A stretch of DNA of 64,000 bases from Rheinheimera sp. Its GTDB lineage: Bacteria; Pseudomonadota; Gammaproteobacteria; Enterobacterales; Alteromonadaceae. The first letter of the stretch is position 1. Every line of letters starts with the position of its first letter. The notes under the pieces are model-generated. The model was not told the DNA's origin. It saw only the letters and a list, made by a program, of their open reading frames with translations, and did no database searches. The translations under genes were made by a program, and so were the position numbers. Shown here piece after piece: positions 33,033 to 40,783 of the stretch. Location: positions 436,433-500,432 of the forward strand of contig NZ_JAUYGV010000008.1 in the NCBI RefSeq assembly GCF_030690345.1, given 5' to 3'.

Positions 33033-34535
33033 ATGAAACTGTTTCAACCTTTTGCCCTGCTGCTATTGCTTTGCAGCACGGCTTTAATGGCCACTGAGCG
33101 CCAGATAGAAATTGACAGCACTGTGGTAAGCGAACATAAAACCGAAGTCAACGGCAAGCGTTTCAGCTACAGCGCCACTACCGGTACCCAGCCGGTGTGG
33201 GATGAAGACGGCGTGCCTACTGCCACGCTGTTTTATACCTATTATAAGCGTAGCGATATTAAAGATCGCAGCAAACGCCCGCTGCTGATCTCCTTTAACG
33301 GTGGCCCGGGCTCTGCCTCGGTATGGATGCATGTCGCCTACACCGGACCTAAATCGCTGGTAATTGACGACGAGGGCTACCCGGTACAACCGTACGGCGT
33401 AAAAACTAACCCCTATTCCGTGCTCGACGTGGCCGACATTGTGTTTGTTAATCCGGTAAATACCGGTTACTCGCGCGTGTTACCGGGCAAAGACGGCAAA
33501 ATGCCGTCAAAAGAGCAGCAGCAAAAAATGTTCTTTGGCGTAAATGCCGATGTGAAATACCTGGCCGAGTGGATCAATACCTTTGTAAGCCGTAATGAGC
33601 GCTGGCAGTCACCGAAGTTTTTAATTGGTGAAAGCTACGGTACCACCCGCGTATCCGGTTTAGCGCTGGCACTGCAGAACCAGCAGTGGATGTACTTAAA
33701 CGGCGTGGTACTGGTATCACCTACCGATTTAGGCATAGAGCGCGCCGGCCCGGTAAAAGCCGCTAACCGCCTGCCGTATTTTGCCGCTACTGCCTGGTAT
33801 CATAAAAAGCTGAGCAACGAGCTGCAGCAACAAGATTTATACGACATTCTGCCGGAAGTAGAAGCCTTCACCTTAAACCAGTATTTACCGGCGCTGGCCA
33901 AAGGCAATGCGATAAGTGCGGAAGAAAAACAACGCGTAGCGCAACAAGTGGCCACTTATGCCGGCCTTTCCGTTGAGGCCGTGCTGCAAAATAACCTGGA
34001 TATCCCCACCAACTTCTATTGGAAAGAACTGCTGCGCGACCGCGGCCAAACCGTTGGCCGGCTGGACTCACGCTACTTAGGTATTGATAAACGCGATGCC
34101 GGTGACAAGCCGGATTATAACGCTGAGCTGACATCCTGGCTGCACTCGTTCACCCCGGCCATTAACTACTACCTGCGGAATGAGCTGAATTACAAAACCG
34201 ACATTAAATACAATATGTTCGGCCCGGTGCACCCGTGGGACAGAAGTGACGACAGCACCGGCGAGAACCTGCGCCAGGCGATGGCACAAAACCCCTATCT
34301 TAAAGTAATGACACAGTCGGGCTACTTTGATGGCGCCACCAACTATTTCGACGGCAAATACAATATGTGGCAGTTGGACCCAAGCGGTAAAATGAAACAT
34401 CGCCTTAGCTTTAAGGGCTACCGCAGCGGCCATATGATGTACCTGCGCCGTGAAGATCTGAAAAAGTCGAACGACGATCTGCGCGAGTTTATCCTCGGCG
34501 CTTTACCGGCCGAAGGTGTAGCAGCCAAATACTGA
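33033..34535 (+). CDS. S10-family serine carboxypeptidase, exported
   Basis: The 500-residue protein has a signal peptide (to about residue 21). The oxyanion motif is SFNGGPGSASVW, the nucleophile lies in GESYG, and the histidine in GYRSGHMMY. The acid is probably Asp in the GYFDGATNY segment. It should trim C-terminal residues from peptides in the periplasm or outside the cell. The start follows GGGGGTCCG. It is a single-gene unit closed by the terminator at 34564. Confidence 0.88.
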   Translation: MKLFQPFALLLLLCSTALMATERQIEIDSTVVSEHKTEVNGKRFSYSATTGTQPVWDEDGVPTATLFYTYYKRSDIKDRSKRPLLISFNGGPGSASVWMHVAYTGPKSLVIDDEGYPVQPYGVKTNPYSVLDVADIVFVNPVNTGYSRVLPGKDGKMPSKEQQQKMFFGVNADVKYLAEWINTFVSRNERWQSPKFLIGESYGTTRVSGLALALQNQQWMYLNGVVLVSPTDLGIERAGPVKAANRLPYFAATAWYHKKLSNELQQQDLYDILPEVEAFTLNQYLPALAKGNAISAEEKQRVAQQVATYAGLSVEAVLQNNLDIPTNFYWKELLRDRGQTVGRLDSRYLGIDKRDAGDKPDYNAELTSWLHSFTPAINYYLRNELNYKTDIKYNMFGPVHPWDRSDDSTGENLRQAMAQNPYLKVMTQSGYFDGATNYFDGKYNMWQLDPSGKMKHRLSFKGYRSGHMMYLRREDLKKSNDDLREFILGALPAEGVAAKY

Positions 34536-34563
34536 TAGCGTGATAAAACAGTTTTGTATAACA

Positions 34564-34588
34564 AAAACCCCTGCAGTGCAGGGGTTTT
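34564..34588. terminator. Intrinsic terminator after the S10 peptidase gene
   Basis: CCCCTG and CAGGGG form the stem with flanking A-tract and T-tract, so it can act on both strands. It closes the plus-strand peptidase gene and the minus-strand Rid gene. Confidence 0.88.
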
Positions 34589-34625
34589 CATTTCAGCGCT
34601 AAGCCGGTGGCGCAACGGTATGCCG

Positions 34626-35015
34626 CTACGGAATACGCGCAATAACCTTGATTTCAAAATCAAACCCCGCCAACCAGGTAACACCAACCGCAGTCCAGTT
34701 TGGATAAGGCTTAGCAGGAAACACTTTTTGCTTCACCTGCATAATGGTATCAAACTGGTTTTGCGGGTCAGTATGAAAGGTTGTGACATCCACAATATCA
34801 TCCAGGCTACAACCTGCAGCAACCAGCGTAGCCTGCAGGTTGTCAAATGCCAGCTCAACCTGGCGGGCAAAATCCGGTTCCGGGCTGCCATCAGCACGGC
34901 TGCCGACCTGGCCGGAAACAAACAGTAAATCACCGGAACGGATGGCGGCAGAGTAGCCGTGTTCTTCATACAGTGCATGCCGGTTGGCAGGGAAAATAGC
35001 TTCGCGCTTGGACAT
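34626..35015 (-). CDS. Rid-family (YjgF/UK114) protein lacking the catalytic Arg
   Basis: The start is the ATG at 35015, placed by GAGGTGA; a GTG nine bases upstream is unlikely. The 129 residues show the Rid fold with LLFVSGQVG and DDIVDVTTF. In RidA enamine/imine deaminases, Arg105 lies in EVARLP; here the aligned stretch reads GVTWLA, with Trp in its place. It should therefore be a Rid subfamily member that is not a classical deaminase. The divergent TetR regulator at 35207 and three operators between them suggest specific control. Confidence 0.85.
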   Translation of the reverse strand: MSKREAIFPANRHALYEEHGYSAAIRSGDLLFVSGQVGSRADGSPEPDFARQVELAFDNLQATLVAAGCSLDDIVDVTTFHTDPQNQFDTIMQVKQKVFPAKPYPNWTAVGVTWLAGFDFEIKVIARIP

Positions 35016-35123
35016 AGTTTTCACCTCAGGTTAGATAATTAGGCCAGACAGCCACAACAATGCACTGCGGCTCTTCACAAGCGGCTGCTGTTTCTGGTAT
35101 ACGATACACAGAGAAAAACAAAC

Positions 35124-35186
35124 ATACGCCGCGTATATAAACTACAGTTATACGCAGCGTATGTCAAATTAATATACGACACGTAT
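35124..35186. promoter_or_regulatory. Three ATACG-N3-CGTAT operators
   Basis: Perfect copies of ATACG-N3-CGTAT occur at 35124-35136, 35150-35162 and 35174-35186, spaced 26 and 24 bases apart. They fill the promoter region between the Rid gene and the TetR-family gene and are almost surely that regulator's binding sites. Confidence 0.82.
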
Positions 35187-35206
35187 GTGACATTAAGGAT
35201 AAACCA

Positions 35207-35803
35207 TTGAACCGACGCGCTGTAACAATGGCAGATAATCGCGCCAAGCTAATCTCCGCGGCAAGAAAAGCTTTTGCCGAAAAAGGCTATGCCGCAGCAT
35301 CTATGGATGAGCTAACGGCAGAAGCAGGCTTAACCAGGGGCGCGCTGTATCACAATTTTGGTGACAAACGCGGGCTGCTGGCGGCGGTGGTCGATCAGAT
35401 AGACTCTGATATGGCACAGCGTGCCCAACACATTGGCGCGCAGGAAAAAGACGACTGGCAAGCGCTGTTGGCCGAAGGCGCAGCCTATATCCGCATGGCA
35501 CTTGAGCCTGAAGTGCAGCGCATTGTATTGCTTGATGGCCCGGCTGTACTGGGCGACCCGTCGCAATGGCCCAGTCAAAGCAGTTGCCTGCAGGCCACCA
35601 GACAGAAGTTGGAGCAGCTGATGGCACAAGGTGTATTAAAAACGGTAGATGCCGAAGCCGCGGCTCGGCTACTGAGTGGTGCGGCACTGAATGCCGCGCT
35701 GTGGATTGCCGCCAGTGCCTCGCCGGAAGATGTTACCGCCAAAGCTGTTGAAGCGTTCAGGTTGTTAGCATCCGGTTTGCTGAAGGCCCCTGCCGGCTAT
35801 TAG
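35207..35803 (+). CDS. TetR/AcrR-family transcriptional regulator
   Basis: The TTG at 35207 is chosen because AAGGATAAACCA stands just before it; an ATG at 35228 has no ribosome-binding site. The 198 residues have a TetR helix-turn-helix (about 15-60, with MDELTAEAGLTRGALYHNF) and a helical ligand domain ending near residue 195. It faces the Rid-family gene across three identical operators and is likely to repress both genes until an inducer binds. The inducer is unknown. Confidence 0.88.
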   Translation: MNRRAVTMADNRAKLISAARKAFAEKGYAAASMDELTAEAGLTRGALYHNFGDKRGLLAAVVDQIDSDMAQRAQHIGAQEKDDWQALLAEGAAYIRMALEPEVQRIVLLDGPAVLGDPSQWPSQSSCLQATRQKLEQLMAQGVLKTVDAEAAARLLSGAALNAALWIAASASPEDVTAKAVEAFRLLASGLLKAPAGY

Positions 35804-35837
35804 TTCCGAGCTTGTTGTTGCTATTGGATTAGGCGAA

Positions 35838-36128
35838 TCACTGCCACAGATAAGCTAACAAGGTACCGACGGCAATAACACCTACCACTCCAAGCAGCGG
35901 CAGCCAGGAGCGTTTTTGACCATCCGCTTGCTTTGCACCAATCAAGTGGTATGAAGCCGTGCCAAGCACTGCAGTTACCACAACAAAGCCGGCAATAGCA
36001 GCATACACAGATCCGGTCTGCCACCAGATCACCGCAGCAGAAATTAAGCCGGCATACAGAAAAATCTCAAAAGACAGGTCCGCCAGAAAACGACGCACCC
36101 CGAATACAAAGCGAGAGGTTCCACTCAT
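35838..36128 (-). CDS. Small membrane protein, unknown
   Basis: The 96-residue protein has three predicted membrane helices (about 20-37, 42-62 and 76-94). The N-terminal segment FVFGVRRFLADLSFEIFLY is amphipathic. No family is recognised. It stands alone, converging with the TetR gene. Confidence 0.6.
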   Translation of the reverse strand: MSGTSRFVFGVRRFLADLSFEIFLYAGLISAAVIWWQTGSVYAAIAGFVVVTAVLGTASYHLIGAKQADGQKRSWLPLLGVVGVIAVGTLLAYLWQ

Positions 36129-36277
36129 TTAAAAAGACCCTTATTACATACCGGTGATTAACTCAGGGGCAGACAGCCGCTGAGTTTCAACAGCCATTTT
36201 ACCGGTTATGTGGCCGGCAATTCCAGCCCTCAAATCCTTGGCTATACTCTGTTTACCTGCTTATCCCGGGCGTCTGT

Positions 36278-36910
36278 GTGAAACCATCTGTGCTTGCTTT
36301 GCTGTTACTGGCCTGTAGTTGTGCTTTGGCGCAACCGGTGCGTATTGGCATGCCGCTGGGTGACTCCGCGTTGCGGCAAAAGCTGCAGCAACAGCTGACG
36401 CAGGCTTATACCGCCCTGGGTTATCAACCACAGTTTATTGCCCTGCCGTCGCAGCGACGCTTCCGGCTATTAAAAGACGGGCTGATTGATGCTGATTTGT
36501 TCCGCATTTGCCAATTAGATGAAACACATGCTGAACTGCTGGTGGTGCCGGTACCTTTAGATACCTTACGGCTAAATGCCTACAGTTTATCGACAGAAAA
36601 GCTGACTAACTGGCAACAGCGCAGCGATTTGCTGATAAGCCATATTCGTGGTTTTAAGATGGCAGAGCAGCAGGAATTTGCCGGAGTAAGAGTACTGGTT
36701 AACAGTGACGAACAAGCGTTTGGCCTGATGTTGCAAGGCCGGGTAGAAATAGTGCTGGAAGACAGCCGCACCGCAGAGCGGTTTTTAACACAGCAGGCTG
36801 AATTGGCCGGTATTGCCATGCAGCAGGTGGCTGATTTTGATGTGTGCCATATCCTTAACCACAATTGGCAGCAACTGTTGCCTGCGCTAGCAGAGCAACT
36901 GCAACAATAA
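36278..36910 (+). CDS. Solute-binding-like periplasmic protein
   Basis: A GTG start at 36278 gives 210 residues with a signal peptide ending SCALAQ. The mature part (PVRIGMPLGDSALRQKL..., LLKDGLIDADLFR, RVLVNSDEQAFGLMLQGRVEIVLED) looks like a short family 3 solute-binding fold. It lacks an associated transporter, as does the protein at 5656-6414, and could be an orphan sensor domain. Confidence 0.6.
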   Translation: MKPSVLALLLLACSCALAQPVRIGMPLGDSALRQKLQQQLTQAYTALGYQPQFIALPSQRRFRLLKDGLIDADLFRICQLDETHAELLVVPVPLDTLRLNAYSLSTEKLTNWQQRSDLLISHIRGFKMAEQQEFAGVRVLVNSDEQAFGLMLQGRVEIVLEDSRTAERFLTQQAELAGIAMQQVADFDVCHILNHNWQQLLPALAEQLQQ

Positions 36911-36937
36911 ACCAGATCAATGTTAAACCGAAAAAAA

Positions 36938-36957
36938 GCCCTGCGAATTCGCAGGGC
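36938..36957 (-). terminator. Intrinsic terminator of the Ig-like lipoprotein gene
   Basis: GCCCTGCGAATTCGCAGGGC is a perfect palindrome, and seven T residues follow on the minus strand. It closes the gene at 36970-38805 and separates it from 36278-36910. Confidence 0.9.
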
Positions 36958-36969
36958 GTTAAAACACTT

Positions 36970-38805
36970 TTATTGCAGCGGCACGTTTATCAACCGCAAC
37001 ACACTTTGCACACTCTGGTTATACGAGCGATTGCGATAGTCATAACTGGACTGGATAAAAGTTTCCCGCTCAGTTTGCTTGATGACTTTGAAGTTCCGAT
37101 AATTGACGGTTACATATTCACCATCTGCCAGCCGTTGCTCCAACTCTGTTGCACACTGGCTGAACGTCTGCTCATCGCCACAGGCTGCGCTGTATACAAA
37201 CGTGACAGAACCGTCGTTTTCTTGCTGCCATTTATAGGACTTGTAATTGTAGCCATATACATCTTTGCTATTACTAAACAACGACGCTGTATTATCTGCA
37301 AAAATATTATGGTAATAAGGCGTCACGTTTACATACTGCTCGGTTAAGAAGTTGCCAATTAACGCCTGCGCATTGTATTGCTGCTCTGCAACCAGCAGCG
37401 GAGAATACAGGTTATTCTGGTCAACAATACTAAGCCCATTTACCGGGTGCTGAATAAACCGGTAGCGATAAACTTCACCAGCTAAAGTGATAACCAGCTG
37501 CTGACCGTCAACAGTCCAATCAAATTCACTTTCTTGCTGTGCAAAAGCCTGTGGCACACTAAAACGTGCTACACCTTGCGAATTGTTGGTGAACAACACT
37601 TCGCTACCACCGAATAACATATTTTGGCCATCAAAGTCGGGTTTTAGCCTGAATGATGCGTAATATGATGTATTTAAAACAAATTGTGGCACCGCCAATT
37701 GTTCATTTAAGCCAAGCTCGAGATGTCCGGTATAAGGCTGTGCTAATGCTTCTGTCATACCGTCAAAATCTTGCGGATCAACAGTGCTGTCGTTAAGCAC
37801 GAAAGAAAGTTGGTATTGAATGGTTAAACGCCCGTCAGCTGATGGCAATATTTCACCAACGACAAAATTAACCCCAAATTCAATATTGACATAATCATCG
37901 GTAGTGTAGCGATAGAGGTTCATCGTAAACTGATCAATATTGCTTTGTGCCTGCAATCCCCCATCTGCTGTAAGCTGCGTTTCAATCTCGGCCCACGAAT
38001 TTAAACTACTTCCTGACACCATAAACTTAAACGGAGCATAAATATGTGCACTTGAACCATCGATACTGTACACATAATCTACTGCTAAATGATTTAAACT
38101 ATACAAACCTTCCTGCAATGGCTTGGTATTATAAGGCGTCACTGTAACAGCAAGCATTTCCTCGTCTGACTCCAGCACCAAACGTTTTCTGCCTTCTTCA
38201 GTGGCGATTACGTAGACTTCAAAATAATCATAACACTCGTCTGAGACGCAATTCACCTGCGTCGAGCTGATTTCAATATAGCCATTCATGCCATACCAAA
38301 CCAAATCAAACACATCACCGTCTGCAGCCAGGTAACGCCCGGTTTCATTGGCATACAGATGCAAGCTGTCGCCGTTATCCAATGCCCACTGGCCGACAAA
38401 ATCCACTTTAGGCGTGCTAATTTCAACCCATTTCGACGGGTCGTCTGCCACATTCAATGTAATGGTATAGTCAGAGTGCAACTTACCATCCGATACCCGC
38501 ACCTCAAACTGATGTGCGCCTACACTGAAAAAGTCCGGTGTCGCTGTTAACTGCAACTGATTACTGCTCAGCGTACCCTCAACCCAATCGGGTTTATTGG
38601 TGTAACTGACTGTAAGTTGATCATTTTCTGCATCCAACAAAGCAAAATTCACACTACCGGCAGCGGCGGCAGTTAATTGCAGACTAAGCTGCCCGGTAAG
38701 CACCGGTGCAGTATTGGTTGTGGTATTAGCTGTATCATCTGAACCGGAAGAACCTCCGCAACCAGACAATATACTTAACAATAATAACCCTGTTAAAGCG
38801 CGCAT
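36970..38805 (-). CDS. Lipoprotein with cadherin/Ig-like repeat, unknown
   Basis: I start at the ATG at 38805, preceded by AGAGGGAATA, which gives a lipobox ILSGC near residue 16. The 611 residues hold a dystroglycan/cadherin-like domain at about 30-115 (NDQLTVSYTNKPDWVEG, SVGAHQFEVRVSDGK). The rest is beta-rich, aromatic and acidic, with no recognised family. It is probably cell-surface. It is a single gene with a terminator. Confidence 0.68.
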   Translation of the reverse strand: MRALTGLLLLSILSGCGGSSGSDDTANTTTNTAPVLTGQLSLQLTAAAAGSVNFALLDAENDQLTVSYTNKPDWVEGTLSSNQLQLTATPDFFSVGAHQFEVRVSDGKLHSDYTITLNVADDPSKWVEISTPKVDFVGQWALDNGDSLHLYANETGRYLAADGDVFDLVWYGMNGYIEISSTQVNCVSDECYDYFEVYVIATEEGRKRLVLESDEEMLAVTVTPYNTKPLQEGLYSLNHLAVDYVYSIDGSSAHIYAPFKFMVSGSSLNSWAEIETQLTADGGLQAQSNIDQFTMNLYRYTTDDYVNIEFGVNFVVGEILPSADGRLTIQYQLSFVLNDSTVDPQDFDGMTEALAQPYTGHLELGLNEQLAVPQFVLNTSYYASFRLKPDFDGQNMLFGGSEVLFTNNSQGVARFSVPQAFAQQESEFDWTVDGQQLVITLAGEVYRYRFIQHPVNGLSIVDQNNLYSPLLVAEQQYNAQALIGNFLTEQYVNVTPYYHNIFADNTASLFSNSKDVYGYNYKSYKWQQENDGSVTFVYSAACGDEQTFSQCATELEQRLADGEYVTVNYRNFKVIKQTERETFIQSSYDYRNRSYNQSVQSVLRLINVPLQ

Positions 38806-38888
38806 TATTCCCTCTTTTATGTTTATATCCTTTACAGAAGCAAAGAATAATACACAGTATTTTATCAATCAGCTATATGCTGCATAAC

Positions 38889-39299
38889 TTATTCAACCGG
38901 CTTAGTAACAAACCCCAATTGGGTAATACCTAACTGCTGTGCCAGCGCCATTACCGTTAGCACATGCTGGTATTGTACCGCTTTATCGGCCATTAACTGC
39001 AGCGGTGGTTGCTGTGGTAACTGCGCTATTTGCGCCAGCTTTTGCTGCAGTTGCTCAGCTGTTACCGCCTCGCTGTTCCACTGCACAGTGCCATCGCGCA
39101 GTACGCTGATGGCGATGCTGTCGGGCTGTGTCGTAGTGGGCTCTGCACTGGCTTGGGGCAACTCCACCAGCACCGATTGAGTTAATACCGGCATGGTGAT
39201 CATAAAAATAATCAGCAGTACCAGCATCACATCCACCAACGGCGTCATATTAATTTCACTGATGATGTCATCATCCGGCGAATCAACAGAAAACGCCAT
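38889..39299 (-). CDS. exbD: ExbD: TonB-energising proton channel subunit
   Basis: The 136-residue protein has the single membrane helix with the conserved Asp of ExbD (VDVMLVLLIIFMIT) and a periplasmic domain. Its ATG follows immediately after the ExbB stop. With ExbB and TonB it powers the heme-type receptor encoded in the same operon and perhaps the other receptors in this window. It is the last gene of the operon. Confidence 0.92.
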   Translation of the reverse strand: MAFSVDSPDDDIISEINMTPLVDVMLVLLIIFMITMPVLTQSVLVELPQASAEPTTTQPDSIAISVLRDGTVQWNSEAVTAEQLQQKLAQIAQLPQQPPLQLMADKAVQYQHVLTVMALAQQLGITQLGFVTKPVE

Positions 39300-40028
39300 T
39301 TACGCACTCTCCTGCTTATTGGTTAACACACTGACACTGGCTTTAGGCGCCGCGCCGGTTAGAAAATACGCATGCAACTGATGGGCAAAGCGGTTAAGCC
39401 GGGTAATAACACCTTTATTGGCCCGTTGCAGCGCGTTATAACCCAGCACCGCCGGTATGGCGACGGCCAGACCTACTGCCGTCATAATTAATGCCTCACC
39501 TACCGGGCCGGCTACCTTATCAATACCGGCCTGGCCGGATACACCTATGCTAACCAAGGCATGATAGATGCCCCACACAGTGCCAAACAAACCGATAAAG
39601 GGCGCGGTTGAACCCACCGACGCCAGCACCGGCAAGCCACGCTGCAGGTGTTGAACATTGTCGTCAATAGCATTGCGCAAACAGGCGCTGAGCCAGTCAT
39701 TTAAACTAAGCTGGCCGTGTAAATCGGCTTTGTGCAGCCGGTGATGATCGACTGCCGCCAGGCCTTCTTCTGCCAACATGCGATACGGGCTGGCACTGTT
39801 GCCGGGTTGCAATAACTGCAGGCCTTGGGCAAAACTTTGTGCGTGCCAAAAGTCACGTGAAGCGTTATTGGCCGGGCGCAGGCGCCACAGCTGTAGGCTG
39901 CGCCAGAGAATCACGCTCCAACTGGCGACGGACATTAACAGCAGTAAGATTGCCACGCCTTTGATCACCCAATCGCCCTGCGCCCACAGTGTTGCCAGGC
40001 CATAGGGGTTATCTGCTAATGCTGTCAT
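39300..40028 (-). CDS. exbB: ExbB: MotA/TolQ/ExbB proton channel protein
   Basis: I choose the ATG at 40028, which overlaps the tonB stop codon as ATGA and follows GGAGTGAAACA. The 242 residues have three membrane helices and the channel motif GTVWGIYHALVSIGVSG and VGEALIMTAVGLAVAIPAV. It partners ExbD (38889) and TonB (40025). Confidence 0.92.
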   Translation of the reverse strand: MTALADNPYGLATLWAQGDWVIKGVAILLLLMSVASWSVILWRSLQLWRLRPANNASRDFWHAQSFAQGLQLLQPGNSASPYRMLAEEGLAAVDHHRLHKADLHGQLSLNDWLSACLRNAIDDNVQHLQRGLPVLASVGSTAPFIGLFGTVWGIYHALVSIGVSGQAGIDKVAGPVGEALIMTAVGLAVAIPAVLGYNALQRANKGVITRLNRFAHQLHAYFLTGAAPKASVSVLTNKQESA

Positions 40029-40783
40029 TGTTTCACTCCTTCGGTTAAGGAAAATTCTATCCGCTGGCGGTAGCGGTAATCTATTGCCTTGCCGGCACAC
40101 TGTGCAGGCTGATAGCGCCAGTGCTGCACCGCCGACAACGCCGCCTTGTCTAATCTGGGGTAACCGCTGCTTTGCTGCACGGTTACGTCGGCTACCTTGC
40201 CGCTGGCCAGCACAGTAAGCTCCAGCACAACCGTACCCTGTTCACGTAATTTGCGTGATAAGCGCGGATAGTGCGGTGGAGCGTTATAGTGCGCCGTGGC
40301 GTTGAGCACCGGGGCCGACACCGGCACCGCGCTGGCAGCGGCACTGTCTTTTGCTGCGGCCACGGGGGTGGCAACGCCGGCCGGCGGCGGCCCGGGTTCG
40401 GCTTGAGTAACAGGCGCCATCTGACGTACGGCAGGTTCTGCCGGCTTAACCGCTTTGGCTGCAGCGGGCCTGACATTAGTTGGCTTCGCGCTAAGGTGTT
40501 TAACCTCCGTTTGCTTTAGCTTTGGCTGCGTCTTTAGCTCAGGCTTTGGCGGCGCGGCCTGTTGCGCAGCTGGGGCGGCCTGCGAGGCCGGTTGCTGCAC
40601 AAATACCCCGGTTAACAGCGGCGGCGTTACGGTTACCGCGCTGCTGCTGTTTGCCGTCAAATACCACAACAGCGGCAATAAATGTGCGGCTAATACGCTG
40701 CCCAACGTAAACAAAAAGCCCCCTGCTTTAACAGCAGGGGGAAGGCTTTGCGCCAGCGGTTGCATAGCGGCGGGAGAAAACAC
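40025..40783 (-). CDS. tonB: TonB energy-transducing protein
   Basis: The 252-residue protein has an N-terminal membrane anchor (FTLGSVLAAHLLPLLWYL, residues 26-43), an Ala/Pro/Lys-rich spacer (about 60-165) and a C-terminal TonB domain with YPRLSRKLREQGTVVLEL and SSGYPRLDKAALSAV. A GTG at 40783 shares its G with the receptor's TAG stop; the ATG at 40765 is the alternative. An intrinsic terminator is embedded in codons 15-26 (see 40713). It links the inner-membrane ExbBD motor to the receptor. Confidence 0.9.
   Translation of the reverse strand: MFSPAAMQPLAQSLPPAVKAGGFLFTLGSVLAAHLLPLLWYLTANSSSAVTVTPPLLTGVFVQQPASQAAPAAQQAAPPKPELKTQPKLKQTEVKHLSAKPTNVRPAAAKAVKPAEPAVRQMAPVTQAEPGPPPAGVATPVAAAKDSAAASAVPVSAPVLNATAHYNAPPHYPRLSRKLREQGTVVLELTVLASGKVADVTVQQSSGYPRLDKAALSAVQHWRYQPAQCAGKAIDYRYRQRIEFSLTEGVKQ
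40713..40741 (-). terminator. Intrinsic terminator embedded in the start of tonB
   Basis: On the minus strand CCCCCTGCT and AGCAGGGGG form a perfect 9-bp stem around a 5-base loop, followed by C and five T residues. It has all features of a strong Rho-independent terminator, but lies inside codons of the tonB membrane-anchor region. If active, it would reduce tonB-exbB-exbD expression relative to the upstream receptor genes, perhaps depending on translation of tonB. Confidence 0.78.

Noticed and set aside
32848..33036. 62-residue plus-strand frame between bfr and the S10 peptidase
   Set aside because: It overlaps the peptidase start region, has no ribosome-binding site and gives an unstructured hydrophobic sequence.
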